A DNA stretch of 64,000 bases from DATMGU01 sp035555315 (lineage in GTDB: Bacteria > Pseudomonadota > Alphaproteobacteria > ATCC43930 > CGMCC-115725). Within the stretch, counting starts at the first letter, position 1; each line of letters opens with the position of its first letter. Location of the stretch: the NCBI GenBank assembly GCA_035555315.1, contig DATMGU010000110.1, forward strand, positions 1-64,000. Reading direction: 5' to 3'. The notes beneath the pieces were generated by a model. It did no database searches. It saw nothing but the letters and a program-made list of their open reading frames with translations, and was not told the origin of the DNA. Of this stretch, positions 1 to 8,847 are shown piece by piece. The position numbers and the translations under genes were made by a program.

Positions 1-9
1 CAAAGTATC

Positions 10-3000
10 TCATGCATGCACCTCTCGTGCGGTGACCGCGGCAGGCTCTAGCCGCCAACCCTTCGCCAGTGCGTAGAGGGCGGGGATCACGAGCAACGTG
101 AGAAACGTCGAGCTCACCATCCCGCCGATCATCGGCACGGCGATGCGGCGCATCACCTCCGATCCGGCGCCGGTGCTCCACAGGATCGGGAGCAGACCCG
201 CCATGATTGCCGTCACGGTCATCATCTTGGGCCGCACCCTCTCGACCGCGCCCTCGATGATCGCGGCCCTGAGATCGGCCCGATCCAGCGGCCGGCCCTC
301 GGCCGCGCATAGTGCCAGCCGGTCCTTCAGAGCCTGGTCGAGATAGATCAGCATCACCACGCCGGTTTCGGCCGCCACGCCCGCCAGCGCGATGAACCCC
401 ACGGCGACCGCGACGCTCATGTTGAACCCCATCAACCACATGAGCCAGACGCCGCCGACGAGAGCGAAGGGGACGGACAGCATCACGATGAGGGTTTCGG
501 TGAGCCGCCCGAAATTGAGGTAGAGCAACAGGAAGATGATCACCAGCGTGACCGGGACGACCATCGTGAGCTTGGCCTTGGCGCGCTGGAGATATTCGAA
601 CTGGCCGCTCCATTCGAGCCGATAGCCGATTGACATTTGCACCTGCCGCGCCACCGCGCGCCGCGCATCGGCGACATAGGAGCCGATATCCCGCCCCTGC
701 ATGTCGACATAGACGTAGTTGACCAATTGGGCATTCTCGGTGCGGACCATGGGCGGTCCCTGGGTCAGTTTGATGGTGGCAAGCTGCCCCAGGGGAATGG
801 TCATGCCGCCCGGAGTTTGAACAAGCACATGTTCGGCGATCGATTGCGGATCGGAGCGAAATTCGCGTGGATAGCGCACATTGACCGAGTACCGTTCGCG
901 GCCTTCGACAGTCGAGGTCACCGACTCGCCGCCAAGAGCCGTCAGCACCGTTTCCTGCAGATCGCCGATCATCAGCCCGTAACGCGCCAGCGACGGCCGA
1001 TCCGGCAGGATTTCCAGGTAGTACCCGCCCTCGATCCGCTCGGCATAGGCGCTCGTCGTGCCCGGCACCGTCCGGATCACGGCTTCGAGTTGCCGGGAGA
1101 GCCGATCGATGCCAACGAGATCGGGGCCGTACACTTTGACGCCGATCGGCGTGCGGATGCCGGTCGACAGCATGTCGATCCGCGCTTTGATCGGCATGGT
1201 CCAGGCGTTGCTCACGCCTGGAAACTGAAGCGCCTGATCCATCTGCTGGATGAGCTTGTCCACCGTCATCCCGGCGGGCCACTCCGCTTCCGGCTTCAGA
1301 TTGACGATGGTCTCCATCATCTCGATCGGCGCCGGATCGGTCGCCGTCTCGGCGCGCCCCGACTTGCCGAAGACCGACTCCACCTCCGGGAAGCTTTTGA
1401 TGATCTTGTTCTGGGTCTGGAGAAGCTCGGCCGCCTTGGTCACGGACAGTCCCGGCAGGCTGACCGGCATGTACATCAGCGTGCCTTCATTCAGGCTCGG
1501 CATGAATTCGGAACCAAGCCGCATCGCCGGGATCGCGGTCAGGCCGAGCATCGCCAAGGCCAGAAGGATCGTGAGCGTCTTCGCCCGAAGGACTGTCCGG
1601 ATGACCGGGCGGTAAAGCCAGATCAGTGCCCGATTGAGGGGGTTCTTTCGCTCCGGCAGGATGCGTCCGCGCACGAACAGGATCATCAACACGGGCACGA
1701 GGGTCACCGACAGCACCGCGCCGCCGGCCATCGCAAAAGTCTTCGTCAAGGCGAGCGGCCGGAACATCCGCCCTTCCTGCGCTTCCAGGGTGAAGACCGG
1801 GAGAAACGACACGACGATGACCGCCAGGCTGAAGAACAGCGCCGGACCGACCTCGATCGCGGCTTCCGTCAGAACCCGGACCCGCGAGGTTCCGGGCGGT
1901 GCGCGTTCGAGATGCTTATGCGCGTTTTCGATCATCACGATCGCCGCGTCGACCATGGCGCCGAGCGCGATCGCGATACCGCCCAGGCTCATGATGTTCG
2001 CGCTGATGCCGAAGGCGTGGAGCAGAGCCATGGCGATCAGAACGCCGACCGGCAGCATGATGATCGCGACCAGAGCGCTACGGAGGTGCAGGAGGAAAAC
2101 CGCGCAGACCAGCGCGATGATGACGCTCTCCTCGAAAAGCGTATGCCTCAGCGTCTCGATCGCCCGATAGATCAAGCCCGACCTGTCATAGACCGCCTCG
2201 ATGCTGACGCCTTTGGGCAGGCTCGGCGCGATCTCGGCGATCTTCCGCTTGACGTTCTCGATGACCGACAAGGCATTCTGACCGTCGCGCTGCAGGGCGA
2301 TGCCACTGACGACTTCGCCGGTGCCGTTGAGTTCCGTGATGCCGCGCCGCTCGTCCGGCCCGAGTTCGACGCGGGCCACGTCGCGCAGCAGGACGGGTGT
2401 CCCACCGGCCATCTTGAGGACGATATTCCCGATGTCCTCGATGCCGCGCAGATAGCCGCGGCCGCGTATGACATATTCGGTTTCGGTCATCTCGACGGTG
2501 CGGCCGCCGACATCCTGGTTGCTCGCCCGGATCGCCTCGCTGACCTTGTTCAAGGGGATGCCGTAGCCTTGCAGCTTCTGGGGATCGACCACGACCTGGT
2601 ATTGCTGGACGAAGCCGCCGACGCTCGCGACCTCGGCCACGCCTTCGGCCTTGGCGAGTTGATAGCGCACGGTCCAATCCTGGATCGTGCGCAGCTCGGC
2701 GAGTGTCCGCTGAGCGCCGATCACAACGTATTCGTAGGCCCAGCCAACGCCGGTGGCATCCGGTCCGAGCGAAGGCGTCACGCCGGCGGGCAATCGCTTC
2801 GATGCGAAGTTCAGATATTCGAGGACGCGCGAGCGCGCCCAGTAGAGGTCCGTCCCATCCTCGAACACGACATAGACGAACGAAACGCCGAAATAGGAAA
2901 AGCCGCGCACCACCTTTGAGCGCGGCACGCTCAAGAGCGCGGTGGTGAGGGGATACGTCACCTGATCCTCGACCACTTGGGGCGCTTGACCAGCATAGTC

Positions 3001-3153
3001 GGTGTAGACGATGACCTGGGTGTCGGAGAGGTCGGGAATGGCGTCGAGCGCGGTGTTCTCGACGGCGTAGAGCCCCGCTCCAACAACGAAGAGCGTGCCG
3101 AGCAGCACGAGGACGATGTTGTTCGTGGACCAGCGGATGATGGTCGAAATCAT
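10..3153 (-). CDS. cusA: Cu(I)/Ag(I) RND efflux pump, CusA family
   Basis: Inner-membrane proton-driven pump of a tripartite metal exporter. The 1047 residues fit the heavy-metal RND family, with a first membrane helix at about residues 12-30 and the proton-relay Asp402 in VDAAIVMIEN (401-410). Met562 (GTLMYMP), Met612 (PIEMMET) and Met661 (RIDMLSTGI) align, at a constant offset of 11, with Met573, Met623 and Met672 of E. coli CusA, which favours Cu/Ag over Co/Zn/Cd. It is the last visible gene of a minus-strand operon and its ATG overlaps the adaptor stop codon (ATGA). The stop lies at 10-12, so the gene is complete. Metal specificity is inferred from the Met triad. Confidence 0.95.
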   Translation of the reverse strand: MISTIIRWSTNNIVLVLLGTLFVVGAGLYAVENTALDAIPDLSDTQVIVYTDYAGQAPQVVEDQVTYPLTTALLSVPRSKVVRGFSYFGVSFVYVVFEDGTDLYWARSRVLEYLNFASKRLPAGVTPSLGPDATGVGWAYEYVVIGAQRTLAELRTIQDWTVRYQLAKAEGVAEVASVGGFVQQYQVVVDPQKLQGYGIPLNKVSEAIRASNQDVGGRTVEMTETEYVIRGRGYLRGIEDIGNIVLKMAGGTPVLLRDVARVELGPDERRGITELNGTGEVVSGIALQRDGQNALSVIENVKRKIAEIAPSLPKGVSIEAVYDRSGLIYRAIETLRHTLFEESVIIALVCAVFLLHLRSALVAIIMLPVGVLIAMALLHAFGISANIMSLGGIAIALGAMVDAAIVMIENAHKHLERAPPGTSRVRVLTEAAIEVGPALFFSLAVIVVSFLPVFTLEAQEGRMFRPLALTKTFAMAGGAVLSVTLVPVLMILFVRGRILPERKNPLNRALIWLYRPVIRTVLRAKTLTILLALAMLGLTAIPAMRLGSEFMPSLNEGTLMYMPVSLPGLSVTKAAELLQTQNKIIKSFPEVESVFGKSGRAETATDPAPIEMMETIVNLKPEAEWPAGMTVDKLIQQMDQALQFPGVSNAWTMPIKARIDMLSTGIRTPIGVKVYGPDLVGIDRLSRQLEAVIRTVPGTTSAYAERIEGGYYLEILPDRPSLARYGLMIGDLQETVLTALGGESVTSTVEGRERYSVNVRYPREFRSDPQSIAEHVLVQTPGGMTIPLGQLATIKLTQGPPMVRTENAQLVNYVYVDMQGRDIGSYVADARRAVARQVQMSIGYRLEWSGQFEYLQRAKAKLTMVVPVTLVIIFLLLYLNFGRLTETLIVMLSVPFALVGGVWLMWLMGFNMSVAVAVGFIALAGVAAETGVVMLIYLDQALKDRLALCAAEGRPLDRADLRAAIIEGAVERVRPKMMTVTAIMAGLLPILWSTGAGSEVMRRIAVPMIGGMVSSTFLTLLVIPALYALAKGWRLEPAAVTAREVHA

Positions 3154-4541
3154 GGCTGGGTCTCCTGCGACCGAGCCGCGGTGAACGCCTGGAGGGCGGC
3201 GCGCAGATTGCTTTCGGCGTCGATCAGGAAATTCGCACCGACCACCACCTTCTCGCCGGCGGCGACGCCTTCCCGGATCTCGACATATCCGCCGGCCTTC
3301 TGACCAAGTTTGACCGGCCTCGGCTCAAAGCGGCCTTGACCGCGCTCGATCAGGACGACCTGCCGCGTGCCACTGTCGAGAACCGCCGAGTCCGGCACCG
3401 CGACCACCGAGGATGTGACGGGAGCAGCGATCTCAGCCGACGCGTACATATCGGTCTTGAGCACCAGATCCGGATTGGGAAGCTCAATCCGCACCTTGGC
3501 CGTTCGGGTCTCCCGGTTGATGCTCGGGTAGATGAAGGCGACGTTGCCGCTGAAGGCGCGGTCCGGATAGGCCGGGACCGTGACCTTGGCCTCCTGCCCC
3601 GCCTGGATCAGGCCCAAATCCTGCTCGAAGACATCGGCCAGAACCCAGACGGTGGAGAGATCGGCGATGCGGTAGAGCGTGTCGCCGGGCGCGAAGTGCA
3701 GTCCCTCGACCGCCAGCTTCTCCATGACCACGCCGTTCATCGGCGCGGTCAAAGCCAGCGTGCGCTTCACGCCGCCCTTGCCGGTGAGCCGTGCGACCTG
3801 TTCGGCGGAGATGCCCCAGTTGCGCAGGCGAGTCAGGACCGCCTCGGCTATCGCGTTGGAATTCCCATAGACGGTGCTGTCGCCCATCTCGACATGACCG
3901 GCTGCGTCGCGGGCGACCAGGTACTCCTGTTCGGCCAGTAGCAAATCGGGCCCATAGATCTCGGCGAGCGGCTCCCCTTTTCGAACCGGTTGTCCCGTCG
4001 TATTGACCAGCAGCTTTTCGATCCAGCCTTCGAACCGGGGGGCTACCACGCTGATGCGACGCTCGTCGAGTGCGACCGTTCCGACCGCCCGGATCGTGCG
4101 GGACATGGTGTGCTCGGCCGCGGCCTCCGTGCGGACCCCGAGCTGCTGTACCCTGCCTGGACTGATCTTGACGATTCCGGCATCGGCTACATCGCCTTCG
4201 TAGACCGGAACATACGCCATCCCCATAGCATCCTGCTTCGGCACCGGCGAGGTATCGGGCAGGCCCATCGGATTGCGGTAATAGACGATCTTGCCTTTGC
4301 CGTCGGCGGGCTGAGAGGCGGACGAGGCCGCATCCATCGCCGGGGATCGCACGATCCCGGAATCGGTATAGACCGGCAGATAGTCACGCCCCTGCGCGTC
4401 CTTCTTGGGGATGGCCGAATAGAAGGGTTCGCCCGAGGGGTCCCGGTAGTAGAGCGGCGGCGGCGATGCTTGCTGGGCAATCGCGGACGCGGCGATGCCG
4501 GCCGTGAAAACGCCGACAATGAACAATCGGAACGCGGTCAT
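3150..4541 (-). CDS. cusB: RND periplasmic adaptor subunit, CusB family
   Basis: Membrane-fusion protein joining the RND pump to the outer-membrane channel. A signal peptide covers residues 1-23. Two consecutive copies of a heavy-metal-binding-domain-like unit follow, at about 30-58 (YYRDPSGEPF) and 86-114 (YYRNPMGLPD), then the barrel-sandwich and beta-barrel adaptor domains. At 463 residues it is somewhat longer than E. coli CusB because of the N-terminal domains. Neither copy has the Cys residues of the classical YHS-like domain; only the second keeps the PMG and MGM methionines. The start overlaps the cusC stop (ATGA), so translational coupling is likely. Confidence 0.93.
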   Translation of the reverse strand: MTAFRLFIVGVFTAGIAASAIAQQASPPPLYYRDPSGEPFYSAIPKKDAQGRDYLPVYTDSGIVRSPAMDAASSASQPADGKGKIVYYRNPMGLPDTSPVPKQDAMGMAYVPVYEGDVADAGIVKISPGRVQQLGVRTEAAAEHTMSRTIRAVGTVALDERRISVVAPRFEGWIEKLLVNTTGQPVRKGEPLAEIYGPDLLLAEQEYLVARDAAGHVEMGDSTVYGNSNAIAEAVLTRLRNWGISAEQVARLTGKGGVKRTLALTAPMNGVVMEKLAVEGLHFAPGDTLYRIADLSTVWVLADVFEQDLGLIQAGQEAKVTVPAYPDRAFSGNVAFIYPSINRETRTAKVRIELPNPDLVLKTDMYASAEIAAPVTSSVVAVPDSAVLDSGTRQVVLIERGQGRFEPRPVKLGQKAGGYVEIREGVAAGEKVVVGANFLIDAESNLRAALQAFTAARSQETQP

Positions 4542-5842
4542 AGGTCGCCTCCGATCAGGCGTTCGATGGCGGCGAGCTGGCGTTGGGTGTCGAATTCGGC
4601 GGAAAGGAGCTGCACCCTGAGATCCGCCAGATCATGTTCGGCCATAAGCACGTCGGTAAGCTGGGCCCTGCCGGCGGCGTAGGCGGCGACCCCGGAGCGG
4701 ACGAGCGCCTCGCTCTTGGGAAGCAGTTGGGTGCCGATCAGATCGGCCGTCGCGTGGCTAGATGACAGGCTCGCCACAGCCTCGGCCAAGTCGCCTTCGA
4801 TCTGTTGTTCAAGCACCTGCCGACGCGCGCGGGCCGCCCCAAACTTCGCTGTGGCCTCGTGTTCCTGAGCCGAATGGAGACCGAATTGCAGCGGCACTTT
4901 CAACCCGATCGCCGCCATGTAGCCGTTGGGACCGTTGCCCGTCCGATCGATCGCGCTGGCGCTGATCGTGATGTCGGGATACCAGCTTTTTTCGGCGAGG
5001 CGTCGATTGCTCTCGGCCCCGGCGATGATCGCAGAACTGGACTGAAGCCCCGGATTGGCCACCCGCGCGCGCTCCAGCAAGGCGGCTGGGACAAGGGTGC
5101 CTCCCGGCGGTAGATGCCTCGACCGCGCGGGCTTGGCCAAGGGTGCATCGATCGGGCGCGCGAGCAGCGCATTCAGGCGTCCCTTGGCGGCACGCGAAGA
5201 AGCCTCCAGTCGGGCGATCTCGATTTCGATCCGGGCGCTTTCGACCTCCGCCTTGAAGATCTCCTGCTGTGTGCCGCGATTTTGTGTGTAGCGGTCGCGG
5301 GCAAGCGTCGCGATGTCATGCACCACGCCATGCAGGTCGTGCGTCGTCCGGATCGCCTGGTCCGTTTGATAATATTGGGCGAAGGCGACCTTCACTTTCT
5401 CGATCAGGTCCGCTTCCGCCGAGCGGCCTTCCGCCGCCATTTGATCGGCCTCCGCGCGCGCGGCATCCCGCCTGAGGTCGCGCTTACCCCAAAGCGGGAT
5501 CTCCTGCTCGACGCTATAGATCATCTTGTTCTGGCGCGGCCCTGTCGTACGGTCGATCTCGTCCGACGTGACGCGCAGCGTCGGATCGTCCCAGGAGCCC
5601 GCGATGTCGACCCTGGCTTGGGCCGCCTCGGTCTCAAGGGCGCGAGTGGCCAGTTCCGGACTGAGGCGACGGGCGATGGCGAGCACGGTATCGAGGGTCG
5701 CCCCGGGCAAAGCGTCCGGAGCGTTCTCGGCGGCGGCCGGACCTGCCGCCAAGAGGAAAATGAGGCCGAGCGGCAACAGGCGCCCGGGCGAATGCCCGGG
5801 GCGCCGTCCAGTTGCCGCCGGCGCACGCGGGCGCCGGGTCAT
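4538..5842 (-). CDS. cusC: Outer-membrane efflux channel, TolC/CusC family
   Basis: Outer-membrane factor expected to form the trimeric exit duct for the pump. A long basic N-terminus precedes a hydrophobic signal region (about residues 22-38, ending AAA). No lipobox Cys is visible, unlike E. coli CusC, which is a lipoprotein. The rest is the typical repeated alpha-helical OEP pattern (for example RDRYTQNRGTQQEIFKAEVE and its later counterpart AYAAGRAQLTDVLMAEHDL). 434 residues is normal for the family. It follows the FixH-like gene by one base and overlaps cusB by 4 nt, so these genes are one operon. Confidence 0.92.
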   Translation of the reverse strand: MTRRPRAPAATGRRPGHSPGRLLPLGLIFLLAAGPAAAENAPDALPGATLDTVLAIARRLSPELATRALETEAAQARVDIAGSWDDPTLRVTSDEIDRTTGPRQNKMIYSVEQEIPLWGKRDLRRDAARAEADQMAAEGRSAEADLIEKVKVAFAQYYQTDQAIRTTHDLHGVVHDIATLARDRYTQNRGTQQEIFKAEVESARIEIEIARLEASSRAAKGRLNALLARPIDAPLAKPARSRHLPPGGTLVPAALLERARVANPGLQSSSAIIAGAESNRRLAEKSWYPDITISASAIDRTGNGPNGYMAAIGLKVPLQFGLHSAQEHEATAKFGAARARRQVLEQQIEGDLAEAVASLSSSHATADLIGTQLLPKSEALVRSGVAAYAAGRAQLTDVLMAEHDLADLRVQLLSAEFDTQRQLAAIERLIGGDL

Positions 5843-5843
5843 C

Positions 5844-6242
5844 TCACTTGGCCGCGGTGTAGTCGACGGAACCCTTCACGGTGTCCGTCTCGCCCTGGAC
5901 CTTGGCGGCGATCGTCAAGGCCCACTTCCCGGCCATGCCGTTTTCCGTCTGGAACCGGTAGACGCCATTCTCATCGGTCTTGGGCGGCGTTACCTTGCCC
6001 GGCATCTCGGCCATGCCGGAGGGACCCATGTCCGTCTTTGACTCGAAGATCACGGCCCCGGCAACGGGCTTTCCATCAGGCACATGGACCAGCCGGACGG
6101 TGACCTCATTTTTCCCGGCACCGGCCGGCTTCGCGGACACGAACTCGAACTTGTATTCGTTGGCGGCCGCCCAACTCGATACGGGCGCGGATGAAACTAC
6201 CATGGCGAGCGCGAGCGCCGCCGTGATGCGGTGGTTGAACAT
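5844..6242 (-). CDS. FixH/YtkA-like periplasmic protein of the Cus operon
   Basis: A 132-residue secreted protein: signal peptide at 1-26 (ends SSWAAA), then one immunoglobulin-like beta domain with the pattern VRLVHVPDGKPVAGA and ENGVYRFQTENGMAGKWALT seen in FixH/YtkA-like proteins. Such proteins often sit next to copper transport genes. A direct role in metal binding is not proven, but Met residues cluster in the middle (DMGPSGMAEMPG). The gene starts directly before cusC. Its Shine-Dalgarno AAGGA (on the minus strand, about 6251-6255) lies inside one arm of a 14-bp inverted repeat whose other arm is the end of the upstream gene. Confidence 0.75.
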   Translation of the reverse strand: MFNHRITAALALAMVVSSAPVSSWAAANEYKFEFVSAKPAGAGKNEVTVRLVHVPDGKPVAGAVIFESKTDMGPSGMAEMPGKVTPPKTDENGVYRFQTENGMAGKWALTIAAKVQGETDTVKGSVDYTAAK

Positions 6243-6245
6243 AAT

Positions 6246-6406
6246 CTATCCTTCGTAGCCGTCCGCGATGAGCGCACGGCGAATTGCCAAACAGGGGAGC
6301 TGTGGCGCGCGGCGCCAGCTCGACACGCGCCAATGCGGCGTCGATCTGCTACGCGCGAAATGCCGTCCGCCGAGCGGCGTGGCTTTGGCTTAGCTACGAA
6401 GGATAG
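6246..6406 (-). promoter_or_regulatory. Long-range inverted repeat covering the FixH-like gene's ribosome-binding site
   Basis: CTATCCTTCGTAGC at 6246-6259 is the exact reverse complement of GCTACGAAGGATAG at 6393-6406 (14 of 14). On the minus-strand transcript, the upstream arm is the last codons of the 116-residue gene (PILRS-stop) and the downstream arm holds the AAGGA ribosome-binding site of the FixH-like gene. The 133-nt loop contains a further small stem built on TGGCGC/GCGCCA near 6303-6318. Pairing would hide the ribosome-binding site unless a ribosome is finishing the upstream gene. The function is inferred. Confidence 0.5.
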
Positions 6407-6740
6407 GTGGGAAGAGTTCGGGCCGGATGGTCCGGCCGGCCAGCGCTACATCGAAGACGGTGTAGCTGAGGACGCCCCATTTGAAGGGCGCCGATGCCGT
6501 GAGGGGGGGCGTCGGGAGGCCGATGATCGTAACGCAGCCCATGCTATCGATGCAGGCGGGGGTCATGCCCTTGCAGGGTGCTGCTCGATGGTCACAATCG
6601 CCCATGTCCATGCCGGCGCCCATGTCCATGCCGGCCATCGGCAAAGCCGACGGCATCGCGGTCGCATGCGGCATCGCCTGCAGCGTCATCGTAAGGACGA
6701 CGGCAAGCGACAACAGGTAGGATGCGATCCGCTTCACCAT
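6390..6740 (-). CDS. Small exported Met/Cys/His-rich protein, putative Cu-binding
   Basis: A 116-residue protein with a signal peptide (1-28) followed by a metal-ligand-rich stretch: Met35, 38, 40, 44 and 46 in an MxM/MDMG pattern, then Cys49, His51, Cys56, Met59, Cys63, Met67 and Cys69. A hydrophobic, possibly membrane-associated C-terminal part (about 70-110) follows. Similar small proteins open Cus operons in alphaproteobacteria and are annotated as hypothetical. It is the first gene of the operon, 32 bp after the end of the monooxygenase gene on the same strand. A periplasmic copper sponge or sensor role is inference from ligand density and context. Confidence 0.6.
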   Translation of the reverse strand: MVKRIASYLLSLAVVLTMTLQAMPHATAMPSALPMAGMDMGAGMDMGDCDHRAAPCKGMTPACIDSMGCVTIIGLPTPPLTASAPFKWGVLSYTVFDVALAGRTIRPELFPPILRS

Positions 6741-6772
6741 GGCCCGTTAGATACCCCCGTGGGCGACAGCTT

Positions 6773-8080
6773 TCAAGGAGGAGCCGCCGCTTGCCGTTCC
6801 GGACGCGCCAGCCCCAGCTGGTCGCGCAGCATGGTTCCGGCATAGTCGCGCCGGAAAAGACCGCGCTCTTGGAGGATCGGGACGACCAGGTCGACGAAAT
6901 CCTCGAAGCCCTGATGAAAATAGGGCGGCATGATGTTGAAGCCGTCGGCGGCCTCCTCCTCGAACCATTGCTGGAACGTGTCGGCGATGGTTTCGGCCGA
7001 GCCGCACAGCACCCAGTGTCCGCGCGCGGCGGCCGTCAGGTTGTAGAGATCGCGCAGCGTCATGGCCTCGCGCCGCGCCTTCGCCAGCATGACGCGGGCG
7101 AAGCTGTGATAGCTGTCGGGCAAGGCGATGTCGGGAACCGGCCCGTCGAGATCATAGACCGACATGTCCTGCCCGAACCGATCGGAGAGGATCGCCAGCG
7201 CGTTGCCGCCGCTGACGAAGCCTTGCAGCATGGCGAGCTTTTCGAAGGCTTCCTTGTCGGTCCGCCCGACGATCGGCATCACGCCCGGCAGGATGGTGAC
7301 CTCCGCCGCCGTGCGTCCATGGGCGGGCAGACGGTTCTTGAGGGCTGCATAGCCCGCCTTGGCCTCGTCGATATCCTGCACCACCGAAAAGACGATATCG
7401 GCGGTCCGGGCGGCGAGCGCCTGACCGGCCTCCGAGCCGCCGGCCTGCAAGATGATCGGATGGCCCTGGGGGCTGCGGCCGATATTCAACGGGCCCTTGA
7501 CCTTGAAGAAGGTCCCTTCGTGGTCGATCGAGCGCAATTTCGCCGGGTCGATATACAGGCCGCTTTGACGGTCGGCGACGATGGCGTCGTCGGCCCAGCC
7601 ATCCCACAGACCCGCGACGACGTCGAGGAATTCGGCGGCCATCTCATAGCGACGGGCATGGTCGGGATGGGTGGTGCCGAAATTGGCCGCCGTCGCCGGA
7701 TTGGCGGTGGTCACCGCGTTCCATGCCGCCCGCCCCCCGCTGATGTGGTCGAGCGACGCGAAGACCCGCGCCACGCTGAAGGGATCGCTGTAGGTCGTGG
7801 AAACGGTGGCGCCAAGACCGATGTGTTTGGTCGACGTCGCGAGCGCCGCCAGCATGGTCAGGGGTTCGAGGCGCAAGGTATAGGACGGATGGGCGGCGGC
7901 ATCCGCATAGAGATTGTCGCCCATGAAAATCAGGTCGAACTTGCCCCGCTCCGCGGTGCGGGCGATGTGCTGGATGGCGGCGAAATCCTGGAAGCTGTCC
8001 ACCGCGCCGGGATACCGCCAACCCGCGACATGGCTGCCGGTTCCCAGGATGAACAAACCCAGATGCATCTGTCTTTTCAT
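6773..8080 (-). CDS. LLM-class flavin-dependent monooxygenase (NtaA/SnaA/DszA family)
   Basis: FMNH2-dependent monooxygenase of the bacterial-luciferase-like TIM-barrel family. The 435 residues are the usual length. Recognisable signatures are the N-terminal LGLFILGTGSHVAGWR, FMGDNLYAD near 52-60, and GGRAAWNAVTTANPATAANFG near 115-135, which is the typical NtaA/DszA 'WNxVT' segment. Family members oxidise aminopolycarboxylates, sulfones, sulfonates or heterocycles. No flavin reductase is encoded nearby, so reduced flavin must come from elsewhere. It is the last gene of the ABC importer operon, 5 bp after the second permease, so the imported compound is probably its substrate. Confidence 0.88.
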   Translation of the reverse strand: MKRQMHLGLFILGTGSHVAGWRYPGAVDSFQDFAAIQHIARTAERGKFDLIFMGDNLYADAAAHPSYTLRLEPLTMLAALATSTKHIGLGATVSTTYSDPFSVARVFASLDHISGGRAAWNAVTTANPATAANFGTTHPDHARRYEMAAEFLDVVAGLWDGWADDAIVADRQSGLYIDPAKLRSIDHEGTFFKVKGPLNIGRSPQGHPIILQAGGSEAGQALAARTADIVFSVVQDIDEAKAGYAALKNRLPAHGRTAAEVTILPGVMPIVGRTDKEAFEKLAMLQGFVSGGNALAILSDRFGQDMSVYDLDGPVPDIALPDSYHSFARVMLAKARREAMTLRDLYNLTAAARGHWVLCGSAETIADTFQQWFEEEAADGFNIMPPYFHQGFEDFVDLVVPILQERGLFRRDYAGTMLRDQLGLARPERQAAAPP

Positions 8081-8085
8081 GGGGG

Positions 8086-8847
8086 CTATTTCCAGAAGAG
8101 CGTCCTGCGTTCCACGACACCGAGCAGCCCGAAGAACAGCAGGCTCGCGGCCGATGCCACGAAGATCGCCGACCAGACCTGGATGAAATCGATCTTGAGA
8201 ACCGCCTGGTAGATGACCCAGCCAAGCCCATCATAAGCGCCCAGCATTTCCGTGACGATGGCGACGAGGATGCCGCGTACGGTCGACACGCGCATGCCCG
8301 CCAACATCAGCGGCAGGGCGGTCGGCAACCGCAGCCGCCACAAAATCGAGAATCGTCCGGCCCCGAAGCTGCGCATCAGATCGACGGAGCGGCGGTCGAC
8401 GCGATCGAGCCCCGCGAGCGTCGAGAGGAAGACCGTGAAGCTCACCGCCATCGCCACCATCACGATCTTCGAGGCGATGCCGATGCCGAACCAGAGCAGG
8501 ATCAGCGGCGAATAGGCCACGACCGGCACGGAATTGACGGCCGTCGCGGCCGGCAGCATGAAGCCGCGCGTGACGGGCAGCATGGTGATCGCCACCGCGA
8601 GACCGATGCCGATCGCGCAGCCGAGCAGATAGCCCGAGACGGCTTCGCAAAGGGTATAAGCGGCGGCCTCGACCAGCAGCGCGCGCGTGGACCAGATGCT
8701 GACGAAGATGTCGCTGACGGCCGGCAGGACGTATGACGGCAAGGCGAGGCTGCGGGCCACCCCTTCCCAAAGCAGGACCAGAAGCACCCCGCCGACCACG
8801 CCGCGCTGCATCGCGAGCGACGATGGTCGACCGGCGAGCACGCTCAT
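8086..8847 (-). CDS. ABC transporter permease, SsuC/TauC type
   Basis: Integral membrane subunit (253 residues, about six helices) of a nitrate/sulfonate/taurine-type importer. The EAA loop appears as LMRSFGAGRFSILWRLRLPTA. The chosen ATG at 8847 overlaps the stop of the preceding permease (ATGA); a longer reading frame to 9015 lies inside that gene and has no family support. It pairs with the neighbouring permease as a heterodimer. The substrate is not known. Confidence 0.88.
   Translation of the reverse strand: MSVLAGRPSSLAMQRGVVGGVLLVLLWEGVARSLALPSYVLPAVSDIFVSIWSTRALLVEAAAYTLCEAVSGYLLGCAIGIGLAVAITMLPVTRGFMLPAATAVNSVPVVAYSPLILLWFGIGIASKIVMVAMAVSFTVFLSTLAGLDRVDRRSVDLMRSFGAGRFSILWRLRLPTALPLMLAGMRVSTVRGILVAIVTEMLGAYDGLGWVIYQAVLKIDFIQVWSAIFVASAASLLFFGLLGVVERRTLFWK

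Noticed and set aside
637..2919. 760-codon open frame on the plus strand
   Set aside because: It lies wholly antisense to cusA, has a His/Asp/Arg-rich composition typical of GC-rich mirror frames, and matches no recognisable family.
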